Shown: positions 1-6,970 of the stretch, piece after piece
Position numbering within the stretch: the stretch's first letter is position 1
Layout of the letters: every line of letters begins with the position of its first letter
Assembly (NCBI RefSeq): GCF_003185805.1
Contig: NZ_QHJY01000070.1
Coordinates: 1-38,758 of the forward strand
Origin: Caulobacter sp. D5
Lineage (GTDB): Bacteria > Pseudomonadota > Alphaproteobacteria > Caulobacterales > Caulobacteraceae
DNA length: 38,758 nt
Direction: 5' to 3'
The notes under the pieces: model-generated
Databases searched by the model: none
Seen by the model: the letters and a program-made list of their open reading frames with translations, nothing else
Told to the model about the DNA's origin: nothing
Made by a program: the position numbers and the translations under genes

Positions 1-260
1 ACGAGGCCTATGTCGAGCACGACGGCGCCAAGAAGCTGATCGCCGAGATCGAGGAAATGCAGCCGGGCGAAGAGTTCTACGACGCCAAGGTCAAGGTCCT
101 GGGCGAATACATCAAGCACCACGTCAAGGAAGAGGAGCAGCCGGGCGGCATCTTCGCCCAAGCCAAGAAGGGCGATGAGGATCTGGACGCCATGGGCGAA
201 CGCCTGAAGGCTCGGAAGGAAGAGCTGATGGCGACCATGGGCGCCGAGCGAGCGAACTGA
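1..260 (+). CDS. Hemerythrin HHE-domain protein, C-terminal part (5' end outside window)
   Basis: The reading frame is open from the first bases and ends at TGA 258-260, so only the last 86 or so residues are present. They form an amphipathic, Glu/Lys-rich helical sequence with the pattern EAYVEHDGAKKLI near the start and YIKHHVKEEEQ further on. This is how the last helices of a hemerythrin HHE domain look: the E-H and H-H-x3-E residues are candidate ligands of the di-iron site. Family knowledge: such proteins bind O2, NO or iron and are common among stress proteins. CinA-like gene follows after 3 bases, so the two are probably cotranscribed. The start and the first iron ligands lie outside the window, so the assignment rests on the C-terminal half. 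Confidence 0.75.
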   Translation, partial: EAYVEHDGAKKLIAEIEEMQPGEEFYDAKVKVLGEYIKHHVKEEEQPGGIFAQAKKGDEDLDAMGERLKARKEELMATMGAERAN

Positions 261-263
261 CGG

Positions 264-776
264 GTGGCCCAGGCGCTAGACCCTATCCTGACGCCGCAGC
301 TGGACGCCTTGACGCGACGAGTTCTGGAGAAGGCCTGCGCCCAGGACTTGAAGCTGGGTACGGCGGAAAGCTGCACGGGAGGTCTGCTGGCCTCCCTGCT
401 GACCGACGTGCCCGGCTGTTCGCACGCGTTCGAACAGGGCTTCGTGGTCTATTCCGACCACGCCAAGCATCAGCAACTGGGCATTCCCCTCGAAAAGCTG
501 GTCGGCGGCGGCGCGGTGTCACAGGACGTCGTCGTGGCCATGGCCAGCGCCGCCCTGGCCCGCTCCCAGGCGGACATCGTCCTGGCGGTGACGGGCTGGG
601 CCGAGGACATGGGCGACCCTGAAAGGCCTGGCGGTCTGGTTCATTTCGCCTGCGCGCGACGCGACAGGCCGACCCAACATCGCAAGGTCGAACTTGGCGT
701 CATCGGCCGCCAAGCTTTTCGTCTGGCATGCCTGGCGATCGCCATGGACATGCTGGCCGTCGCGGTCTCCACGTGA
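264..776 (+). CDS. CinA C-terminal domain protein (nicotinamide-nucleotide amidase family)
   Basis: A 170-residue protein with the family signature AESCTGG at residues 34-40, followed by a helix and the segment FVVYSDHAKHQQLGI, as in CinA C-terminal domains. Known family activity: deamidation of nicotinamide mononucleotide to nicotinate mononucleotide in pyridine nucleotide salvage. The length fits the stand-alone amidase domain without the N-terminal COG1058 part. The segment that is normally TGIAGPGG reads TGWAEDMGDPERPGG here, so activity should not be taken for granted. The start is GTG 264, three bases after the preceding stop, which suggests translational coupling with the hemerythrin-like gene. 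Confidence 0.85.
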   Translation: MAQALDPILTPQLDALTRRVLEKACAQDLKLGTAESCTGGLLASLLTDVPGCSHAFEQGFVVYSDHAKHQQLGIPLEKLVGGGAVSQDVVVAMASAALARSQADIVLAVTGWAEDMGDPERPGGLVHFACARRDRPTQHRKVELGVIGRQAFRLACLAIAMDMLAVAVST

Positions 777-933
777 ATCCGGCTCGCGTTTGAAGCCGAA
801 GCTCAAGTTCAAAACCCTCAGAAGGTCTCTGGCGTGGTCTAGGTCAGTGGACACCGATGGTCGGCTGGCCGTGGGAGCTCCGGGCGCGACCCTCATTGAG
901 GTTTGAGCTAGGCGATCGCAATGCAACCTGGAG

Positions 934-961
934 CATGCTGAATTGTTTGCAGTGCAGCATG
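934..961. promoter_or_regulatory. Inverted repeat before the GFA-like gene
   Basis: CATGCTG (934-940) and CAGCATG (955-961) are perfect complements separated by 14 A/T-richer bases. The dyad ends at the Shine-Dalgarno sequence GGAGA of the gene that starts at 972. It could be an operator or a 5'-leader hairpin that occludes the ribosome binding site. No regulator can be named. Confidence 0.35.
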
Positions 962-971
962 GAGATTTAGC

Positions 972-1364
972 ATGCGTATCGCTCGATGCAGATGCGGGTC
1001 GGTGTCCGCCCAGTGCATGGGAGAGCCTGTGCGGGTTTCAGTCTGTCATTGTCTTGCCTGCCAGCAGAGAACTGGCAGCGTTCTGGCGTCCCAAGCCCGG
1101 TTTGAAGAAACCTCAGTCGCGATCGGCGGTCGGACCAGCACCTACATCCGGACAGCCGATAGCGGTTCCAGGGTCCTCTACATGTTCTGCCCGAACTGTG
1201 GCGACACGATCGCCTACGTCAATGAAGGCGAGCCTGATGTGGTGGCCATCCCCATCGGGGCATTCGCCGACCCTTCGTTCCCGGCGCCGACCGTGTCGTT
1301 TTACGAGCATCGCGCACATCGATGGGTCCTGATTGCGCTACCCGGCGGAGACCATCGCCATTGA
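972..1364 (+). CDS. GFA / CENP-V fold zinc-binding protein
   Basis: A 130-residue protein with the cysteine layout of the glutathione-dependent formaldehyde-activating (GFA) family: C6-x-C8, then C25-x-C27-x2-C30 in the segment CHCLACQQRTGS, and C73-x2-C76 in FCPNCGDTI. These bind two zinc ions in the family. True S-hydroxymethylglutathione synthase activity is disputed even for the founding member, and most paralogues have no known substrate. The start is supported by GGAGA located 7 bases before ATG 972. It stands alone: cinA ends 195 bases upstream and the next gene is on the opposite strand. A dyad (934-961) directly precedes the ribosome binding site. Confidence 0.88.
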   Translation: MRIARCRCGSVSAQCMGEPVRVSVCHCLACQQRTGSVLASQARFEETSVAIGGRTSTYIRTADSGSRVLYMFCPNCGDTIAYVNEGEPDVVAIPIGAFADPSFPAPTVSFYEHRAHRWVLIALPGGDHRH

Positions 1365-1717
1365 GGAAAGATCGTAGATCTTTGCCCCGGGTTCGCGCAC
1401 CACTTGGGCCTCGCACGAGGACGCTCAAGCGGCAGCCAAGAACGGAGCGGCCCTCTGCGCCAGAAGGCCCATGATCAGGCCGCCGAGAACGTCGCCAGAA
1501 CCTAAAATCAAGCTCCGCCCCACCGCCGAGGTAGCCCGCGCAGCAGCTTGGGCGTCAATCAAACGATCCCATAAATCGCGGCGGCAACGCGCTGGGCGTC
1601 TTCATCGGCCCGGCTCTCAGCTTTTGGGAGCGATCATGAGCTATTTGAGCGACTAGGCGGCCGGGTCCAGCGCGCCTTGCTGCACGGAGACGTAAAGGCG
1701 TTGTGGCCATTGGTCGG
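1365..1717. other. Gene-poor stretch, possible decayed sequence
   Basis: No convincing gene. Short frames on both strands have protein-like composition without Shine-Dalgarno sequences. On the + strand (about 1565-1656) the frame reads GGNALGVFIGPAL and, after a one-base shift, LGAIMSYLSD before TAG. This recalls the last membrane segment of AI-2E/PerM-type transporters. On the - strand (about 1435-1510) a frame contains GDVLGGLIMGLLAQRAA. Neither is long enough to call. Together with the neighbouring ardA remnant, the stretch may be degraded DNA. Confidence 0.4.
1367..1383 (+). terminator. Hairpin after the GFA-like gene
   Basis: AAAGATC (1367-1373), a 3-base loop and GATCTTT (1377-1383) form a perfect stem starting two bases after the stop codon. 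There is no T tract beyond the TTT in the stem, so it is a weak terminator candidate. Confidence 0.3.
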
Positions 1718-2704
1718 CTAGGCCACGCTTGACGGCTGGTCCTTAGGGCTTTGCAAGACTGCAAAGCGACATGGATCGCCGCTCTCATTTGCGACCTGGA
1801 CTTGGTGGGGTGAGTTCAGCGCCAGACAGTCTCCGGCGTTGAGGTGATGGTGTTCATCGCCGTCCATTACGGTTACGTCCCCGTGCAGCAGCCAAATGGC
1901 CGGCCGTGACGCCGTATGGGTGAGCGAGAGTTTGGAGATCGCACCGCCTGGCAAAGTGTAGTCCGCCAGCAGGATAGGGTGCCCGGGCAGGGCAAGTACT
2001 TGCGTGCGGCTGAGGCCTGTCTCCGGGTCGGTCCAGCGCGATTGATCGCGCGCCCGCGAGAGGCGGTCGGCATGCTCTGGCTTAATAAGAAGATCTGAGA
2101 GATTCAGCTCGAAAGCGGCCGCCAATCGAATGAGTAGGGCCGCCGTGGCGCCGGTCTGATTTCGTTCGATTTTACTGATCATCGCCTTCGATACGCCCGA
2201 GCGCTCGGCGACAACGGCCAACGACCATCCTCTTACTTCCCGCTCCAGGCGAAAGCGCCACGCCAGCAGCGGTCCAACGTCGGGCGCGGCCAGCGCCTTT
2301 CGGGGCTCAGGCCGCGGCGGGGGAAGGGGCGGCTCATTTAACGATGCTAACGCGTTCGGTGTGGACGAGCCGCTGTCGTCCGCCGGGGCTAGGCCTGGCC
2401 AGAGATCGTAGTCTTCCTGGCTCAACCACAGGCGTCCCTGCGGAATGAAGCGGGCCGGGGTATTCAGCATCAAGGGTTCGCCTGGCGAGACCTCCTGATT
2501 TTTCAAGAACCGGTACGGTGATGAGCCGGACCTGTGCAGGTCAAGCGTCGCCCAAATGCGGCCGATGCCGATGATCGTAACAGGATAGGGCTTGGACCTG
2601 ACCGTCGGGTCTGGATCCGTTGATTCCAGTAAAAGAACTTGGCCTACGTTGATCGCGACCTTGGCCTTTGTCGCAGCGGCAGGCCGGATGGAGGGGAGCG
2701 GCAT
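1718..2704 (-). CDS. XRE-family regulator with C-terminal cupin and an extra N-terminal domain
   Basis: A 328-residue protein in three parts. Residues about 147-208 are an XRE helix-turn-helix (SLAVVAERSGVSKAMISKIE is the recognition unit). Residues about 240-318 are a cupin beta-barrel with a G-D-x3-H-x-L stretch, as in the HTH-cupin sensors. Residues about 15-105 are extra: a beta-rich segment ending in GRLWLSQEDYDLW that resembles small beta-barrel proteins encoded on plasmids and phages. A proline-rich linker (125-140) joins the two halves. HTH-cupin regulators normally have about 190 residues, so this one is long by a whole domain. The ATG at 2702-2704 covers the full frame; a later start would drop the extra domain. 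The target is unknown. A decayed mobile region lies directly upstream. Confidence 0.8.
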   Translation of the reverse strand: MPLPSIRPAAATKAKVAINVGQVLLLESTDPDPTVRSKPYPVTIIGIGRIWATLDLHRSGSSPYRFLKNQEVSPGEPLMLNTPARFIPQGRLWLSQEDYDLWPGLAPADDSGSSTPNALASLNEPPLPPPRPEPRKALAAPDVGPLLAWRFRLEREVRGWSLAVVAERSGVSKAMISKIERNQTGATAALLIRLAAAFELNLSDLLIKPEHADRLSRARDQSRWTDPETGLSRTQVLALPGHPILLADYTLPGGAISKLSLTHTASRPAIWLLHGDVTVMDGDEHHHLNAGDCLALNSPHQVQVANESGDPCRFAVLQSPKDQPSSVA

Positions 2705-3195
2705 GATCAGCCCGAAATTGCCGAGAACGATCCAGCAAAGAAGCAGGTGATGAAACAGTGTCTACTATAGGCGATACGGTCAATTATAGAAGCCAATTCC
2801 ATGCATCGACTCGTTGCGTGTAGCTAAGGTCGAGTCGTTGAGCCTGGGCGCGGTGGGCGGCGACCCTTCGGCCAGAAATTCCTCGCAGACGGTGACCCTC
2901 TCCTGAAGCTCCAGGGTCAGCTCATAAGTTAGCGGATGCTGATCGTAGACACGCAGCGCCTCAAGTGGCGAAATTGAAGGCGCCAGGCCTCGCGTCCTCC
3001 CAAGCGTGTAAGCATCTTCTGACCGCTGCTGCGGCCCCAGCTTAGGGCGCCGCCCTCGGCGCGCTTCGGATCGGCTTCCGCCCAGCTTCGGTCCCTAAAG
3101 GGCCCTGCAGCCGGGTCCCCGCGAAGCCGCCCTCCGCTTGCACACCCGCTCTCGCCGAGGGGCAAGGGTTCGATGACGAACCCCTGCCTCTATGT
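2705..3195. other. Non-coding stretch upstream of the XRE-cupin gene
   Basis: About 490 bases without a supported gene. Bases 2750-2800 are A/T-rich and contain a perfect TATAAT on the - strand (2790-2785), about 80 bases before the XRE-cupin start, a candidate -10 box without a clear -35 box. A - strand frame stays open from 3094 to 2782 (about 104 codons) with plausible residue content (for example SPLEALRVYDQHPLTYEL), but it has no ATG near its beginning and no Shine-Dalgarno sequence. It may be a gene fragment or chance in GC-rich DNA. Confidence 0.45.
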
Positions 3196-3391
3196 GTGAG
3201 GATCATTGGACAAGCTTCTGAAAGCCTTGAGCCCCGCATCTATGTGGCGTGTCTTGCCGCCTATAATCGCGGCCTCCTCCATGGCGCCTGGATCGAGGTC
3301 GAGGACGACCTTGCGGCCATGCTGGCGGGGCTGCTCGCCGCCTCGCCTGGAGGGGGGCGAGGAGTACAGGCGCGGTGAGGAGGTGTGGTGA
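3196..3391 (+). pseudogene. ardA: Frameshifted remnant of an ArdA-type antirestriction gene
   Basis: Residues 13-47 of the first frame (PRIYVACLAAYNRGLLHGAW and on to LLAASP) match the N-terminus of ArdA, the DNA-mimic protein that plasmids and transposons use to block type I restriction enzymes. ArdA proteins have about 165-180 residues; here the frame stops at 3376-3378 after 60. The similarity appears to continue in another frame as LEGGEEY, where ArdA has an EEY/EEW-A-I-H-D segment, and that frame ends with TGA at 3389-3391. So the gene is both frameshifted and cut. The frame begins at GTG 3196, without a good ribosome binding site. Nothing else of a plasmid or conjugative element remains intact nearby. 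Confidence 0.72.
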
Positions 3392-3448
3392 AGGCGCAGG
3401 CCCCTGGAGATCGATCAGGTCGGGCCGGCGAGCCGCTGCGGCCGTGAG

Positions 3449-3473
3449 GGAACCGGCGGGCTCGCCCGTGGTT
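3449..3473 (+). promoter_or_regulatory. SigT/EcfG-type general stress promoter for the DUF883 gene
   Basis: GGAAC at 3449-3453, 16 bases, then GGTT at 3470-3473. The consensus in alphaproteobacteria is GGAAC-N16/17-CGTT. The -10 box lies 36 bases before ATG 3510, which leaves room for a short leader holding AAGGAGA. Confidence 0.65.
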
Positions 3474-3509
3474 GTGGCAGGCGAACCCAACATCCTGCAA
3501 GGAGACATC

Positions 3510-3809
3510 ATGACCGACACCGGTATTTCCCAGGCCAATGTACGCCATCGCGATAAGGCCAGGGATCAGCTTGGCGCGGCCGGCGCGTCGGCCAAGGACG
3601 CCTATGGCAGCCTCCGGACCGGCGCCGAAGAGCTCTATGCCGGCGGGCGCGAACATTTTCAGGACGGCCGCCAGGTCATCGAGGAAAAGGTTCGCGAAAG
3701 GCCGATCCTGGCGTTGACCGCCGCGATCGGCGTCGGCGTCCTGCTGGGCCTCCTGCTGCGCGGCCCGCGCACCGTCTATGTCCGCGTGCCTGCCACCACC
3801 CGGCCCTAG
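3510..3809 (+). CDS. DUF883 (ElaB/YqjD-like) membrane-anchored protein
   Basis: A 99-residue protein: a soluble amphipathic, Ala/Glu/Arg-rich helical part (residues 1-70), the tail motif ERPILALTAAIGVGVLLGLL as a single C-terminal membrane segment, and a short basic/polar end. This is the layout of the ElaB/YqjD/YgaM family, which in E. coli are stationary-phase, inner-membrane, ribosome-associated proteins. The start at ATG 3510 is fixed by AAGGAGA at 3499-3505. A longer frame extends upstream, but that part lies over the promoter. A paralogue with an added CsbD-like part sits at 35742-36086. The gene is single, with a stress-type promoter directly in front. Confidence 0.85.
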   Translation: MTDTGISQANVRHRDKARDQLGAAGASAKDAYGSLRTGAEELYAGGREHFQDGRQVIEEKVRERPILALTAAIGVGVLLGLLLRGPRTVYVRVPATTRP

Positions 3810-4139
3810 TCCTGGAGAGAAGCCCCGCGCCTTGATGGCCGGGGCGGGCCGCCCTGGATGAGACACCCAGAGCGGCTGGGCCAAACGGATCTGATAAGCG
3901 GCCTGCTCCTACAAGGCCGCATTGGCGCGACCAGTCCGCTGTCCTGGCTAAGCTCAGCCTCGGTGTGAAGGCCTAGCGCCGCCGGGTGGTCCGAAGTGTC
4001 CAGCCGTCCCGCGGGCCGAGGCGCTCCGCTGGCAGGATCGGCGCTCCCAAGGCGTGGAATGTTCGGCTCGCAGCGGCTCGACCACCTCGCCGTCGGCGAC
4101 GAGCCGCGCCTGGCGACCGTGCGCACGAACCTCGGATCT
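3810..4139. other. Intergenic stretch with a GC-rich hairpin
   Basis: No gene recognised on either strand. Just after the DUF883 stop, GCCCCGCGCC and GGCCGGGGC (3822-3845) form an imperfect stem-loop that may end transcription, though no T tract follows. Long frames here are antisense shadows or lack start signals. Confidence 0.4.
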
Positions 4140-4484
4140 TTAAGTCTCGGCGGCGTCGAGAGCGACCTTGAGAAGGTCCCGGCTCGCGCCTGCGCGGATG
4201 ATCGGAACGTCGATCAGCACATCGGCGGCAAAAACGCCGTCGTGCTCGATGGTTTCGGCCACCGCGACCAGCGGCAAATCAGGAGACAGGGCCTTGAGGA
4301 CGGCGAGCCGGCGCAGGTCATCCTCGTAATGGTCGGGCCGCAGACCGGCGATGACGAAATCCACCTGCGACAACGTTCCGAGACGATCCAGATCGGCCTG
4401 CTCGGCGTCGACGACCTCCCAGCCGCGCGCCTCCAAAGCCGCGCGGGTCTCGCCACCGCAATGGTCGGTCAATACCCGGACCAT
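4140..4484 (-). CDS. Receiver-like protein lacking the phospho-acceptor aspartate
   Basis: A 114-residue single-domain protein with alternating strands and helices like a response-regulator receiver: MVRVLTDHCGGETRAALEAR at the start, VDFVIAGLRPDHYEDDL at the third strand, LPLVAVAETIEHDG at the fourth. Where a receiver has an aspartate after the third strand, this has IAG, and the lysine expected near the end is missing, so classical phosphorylation is unlikely. The start ATG at 4482-4484 has a strong GGGAGG 5 bases upstream; the frame extends 20 residues further without one. A stress-type promoter match lies at 4552-4577. The family is not named with certainty; it could act as a protein-protein adaptor. 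Confidence 0.62.
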   Translation of the reverse strand: MVRVLTDHCGGETRAALEARGWEVVDAEQADLDRLGTLSQVDFVIAGLRPDHYEDDLRRLAVLKALSPDLPLVAVAETIEHDGVFAADVLIDVPIIRAGASRDLLKVALDAAET

Positions 4485-4551
4485 GAAACCTCCCAACCGC
4501 GCCTTCAGTCTGGACGCGCCAAAAGGTTTGGCCGTCCCGTTCATCAGGCCA

Positions 4552-4577
4552 AACCACAGTGCTCGCCAGACGGTTCC
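4552..4577 (-). promoter_or_regulatory. SigT/EcfG-type promoter for the receiver-like gene
   Basis: Read on the - strand: GGAAC (4577-4573), 17 bases, GGTT (4555-4552). The predicted transcript would start near 4545, about 60 bases before the start codon at 4484. Confidence 0.55.
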
Positions 4578-4745
4578 TGGCGAGGGGGCGGTGGGCGATG
4601 AAGGCGCGAGGCCACAGCTTCACTTCCTTTGTCGCAGCCATCTTTTGATAGGCGAGCAGGGTGGTTTTGGGCCCCGCCCGCTGCGGCGTGAAACCATCGA
4701 CGCCCCGATCGCTTATTGCGCCTGATGACAGACAGGTTGGCCTGA

Positions 4746-5024
4746 ATGACCACACATTTCGACGTCGTGGCGCTGATCGGACTGGGCGCGGCCCTCTGCT
4801 CGATGAGCAGCTTCGTGCCTCAACTGATCAAGATCTGGCGCGAGGGCGATGCTTCGGCCGTCTCGCTGCGAATGTTCGCCCTGACGGTCGCCGGCTTTAC
4901 GCTGTGGGCGGTCTACGGCGTCTTGCGGGGAGGCTGGCCGCTGGTGCTCAGCAACCTCGTCTGCCTGGGACTGTCGGCGACGATCCTGATTTCCAAGACG
5001 ATCCTGGAGCGGCGCTCAGCCTGA
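4746..5024 (+). CDS. SemiSWEET-type sugar transporter
   Basis: A 92-residue protein with three predicted membrane helices (about residues 7-25, 40-60, 66-86) and the PQ motif FVPQLIKIWREGDASAVS at residues 23-40, the hallmark of bacterial SemiSWEETs. These form dimers that let sugars such as sucrose or glucose cross the inner membrane down their gradient. The length is standard for the family. It is a single gene, with the receiver-like gene upstream on the other strand and the hybrid kinase convergent downstream (38 bases apart). The ribosome binding site is weak (AGG at 4734-4736). The substrate cannot be told from sequence. Confidence 0.9.
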   Translation: MTTHFDVVALIGLGAALCSMSSFVPQLIKIWREGDASAVSLRMFALTVAGFTLWAVYGVLRGGWPLVLSNLVCLGLSATILISKTILERRSA

Positions 5025-5061
5025 GGCCGACATCGCCGCAGCCGTCCAAGATGCTGGCGCA

Positions 5062-6861
5062 TCATGCCGCGCCAGCTTCGGGAACGCGGGCGTTCGAGCC
5101 AAGGCGGCTCATCACCGCGTGGAGCGCGGCAAACTGCACCGGCTTGGCCATGTACCCGTCCGCCCCCGCCTGCAGGCCCGCCGCCCGGTCGGTCTCCCCG
5201 GCGCTGGCGCTGAGCATCACGATGGGCACGCAGAACCCCTCGAACCGTATGGCCCGGACGGCCTCCAAGCCGTCCATGACCGGCATGTTGACGTCCATGA
5301 GCACCAGGTCGAAGCCGCCTTGACGGACAGCCGCCAGGCCTTCCGCCCCGTTCCCGGCCACGACGCACAGGTGCCCAAGGCCCTCTAGCCAGGCGGCGAG
5401 GATGCGCTGGTTGGCTGGGTGATCCTCGACGACAAGGACGCGGCGCGCCGGCGAGGCTGCATCTGGCGCCTCGGGCTCAGGGAGGATCTGGGGCGAGGCG
5501 CAACGAACCAGCGGCAGATCGATGACGAACCGTGCGCCCGCCTCGCTCGGCTCAAGGCGAAGATCGCCGCCCAAGAGGCCAGCCACTCGTCGCGAAATCG
5601 CCAGGCCAAGACCCGCGCCGCCATGGCGGCGGGTGCTGGAGCTGTCGACCTGGCTGAAAGCCTGGAAGAGGCGGGCCTGGCCAGCGGCCGTCACGCCCGG
5701 ACCGGTGTCGGCGACGGTAATCCGTAGGCGCTCGGACCCTGGCGACCGGGCTGCCTCGACATGGACGTTTACGGCGCCGGCGTCGGTGAACTTCACCGCG
5801 TTGGACAGCAGGTTGTGAAGCATTTGGCTGAGGCGGATAGGGTCGCAGAGCAAAGCCTCTGGGGCCTGCGGCGCAAACGTCACGTCAAGCGCCAGCCCCT
5901 TGTCCTGAGCCCTCGGCCTCCAAAGCGCCGCGATGCGGCGCACGAGCGGCGCAAGCTCGACATCGACGATCGCAACCTCGAGCTTGCCCGCCTCGATGCG
6001 CGCGAAATCCAAGATATCGTCCAGCAGGCACGCCAGGGTGCGACCCTGCTCGTCGATGACCGCAACCAGTTCCTGCGTCGGCGCGTCCAAGGCGCCGTTG
6101 CGCAACAGCTGCGCCGCCCCCAGCACCCCGTTCATGGGCGTCCTCAGTTCGTGGCTGATGACGGCCATGAACGCCGACTTTGCGTCGCTGGCGGCGGTCG
6201 CCTCGTCGCGAGCGATCTCCAGAGCCGCGATCAAGCGCGCCTGCTCGGCCTGGAAGGCGTCGATCTGCGCCTTGTGAACCCGTCCGAAGAAAGCCTTGGT
6301 GAGGATCGCCGAGCCCGCCACGCCGACGGCCGCCAGCAGCGCCAAACGTCCCGGCTCGCTGCGCGCCGTCGCCAGCACATAGGCCAGCACCGCCAGATAA
6401 GGCGTCGCAACGATCAAGGCGCGTCTGGGGAGATGCCGAAACTGGGTCGCGACCAGGAGGACCCCGGCGAACAGGAACGTGATGGTCGCGACCAGTGACC
6501 ACGGGCCATGGGTTCGCCACGCCAACAGTGGGGCCAAAGCCCAGGCCGCCGAGGTCACGGTGGCGATAACGGTAAGCTCGGCGCCGACGCTGACCCGGGC
6601 GCTCCGCGTCAGGGCGCGCTCGATGCGCCCCCGCACCAGCCCCAGGACGCAGCAGGCGATGAACCAGCCAAAGGCGAGATAAGGGCCGCAGGACACGCCG
6701 AGCAACAAGGCCCAGGCGCCCAATAGCCAATAGCGAAGACCCTGGGCGATGACGATCGTCGACACGCTCGGGCTGCCGTCGGTTTCTGCCGGGCCGACCA
6801 CCACGACATGGTTGGGCGGGTAGGGTCCCTGCGGGGACGGCGAGGTTGCGCGCGAGCTCAT
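5062..6861 (-). CDS. Membrane-bound hybrid histidine kinase
   Basis: With ATG at 6859-6861 the protein has 599 residues. An N-terminal block (about 40-195) holds several membrane helices with no recognised sensor domain. A short coiled coil follows, then HisKA with the phospho-accepting His237 in ISHELRTPMNGVLGA, the HATPase with N box (LLSNAVKF) and G boxes (DTGPGV, GGAGLGLAI), and a C-terminal receiver with Asp523 in LVLMDVNMP and a lysine in MAKPVQ. No output domain is present, so the phosphate would pass on by relay. The frame could extend 44 residues upstream, but that would run through the palindrome at 6889-6922. It is divergent from an OhrR-like regulator, and both promoters must share that palindrome. 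Confidence 0.9.
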   Translation of the reverse strand: MSSRATSPSPQGPYPPNHVVVVGPAETDGSPSVSTIVIAQGLRYWLLGAWALLLGVSCGPYLAFGWFIACCVLGLVRGRIERALTRSARVSVGAELTVIATVTSAAWALAPLLAWRTHGPWSLVATITFLFAGVLLVATQFRHLPRRALIVATPYLAVLAYVLATARSEPGRLALLAAVGVAGSAILTKAFFGRVHKAQIDAFQAEQARLIAALEIARDEATAASDAKSAFMAVISHELRTPMNGVLGAAQLLRNGALDAPTQELVAVIDEQGRTLACLLDDILDFARIEAGKLEVAIVDVELAPLVRRIAALWRPRAQDKGLALDVTFAPQAPEALLCDPIRLSQMLHNLLSNAVKFTDAGAVNVHVEAARSPGSERLRITVADTGPGVTAAGQARLFQAFSQVDSSSTRRHGGAGLGLAISRRVAGLLGGDLRLEPSEAGARFVIDLPLVRCASPQILPEPEAPDAASPARRVLVVEDHPANQRILAAWLEGLGHLCVVAGNGAEGLAAVRQGGFDLVLMDVNMPVMDGLEAVRAIRFEGFCVPIVMLSASAGETDRAAGLQAGADGYMAKPVQFAALHAVMSRLGSNARVPEAGAA

Positions 6862-6888
6862 CGTCCTAGTTCCCACGCAGTTGCTTAA

Positions 6889-6922
6889 GAGTCGATTATA
6901 TCGATGTCGATATTTTCGACTC
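6889..6922. promoter_or_regulatory. 34-bp palindromic operator between the kinase and the OhrR-like gene
   Basis: The outer arms GAGTCGA (6889-6895) and TCGACTC (6916-6922) and the inner arms TATCGA and TCGATA around the centre are complementary. By eye, 14 of 17 base pairs match, with mismatches at the second pair of A/T positions and at the centre. MarR/OhrR dimers bind such dyads. It lies 48 bases before the regulator's ATG and 27 bases before the kinase's ATG, so one bound repressor could control both genes. Confidence 0.7.
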
Positions 6923-6970
6923 CGGCAGACCTTTTTGATGTCTGGGCAAAGTTGGTCTAGAACCTGACAT

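Noticed and set aside
1565-1656. Possible remnant of an AI-2E/PerM-type transporter end
   Set aside because: Only about 25 residues with a frameshift resemble the last membrane segment, which is not enough to call a pseudogene.
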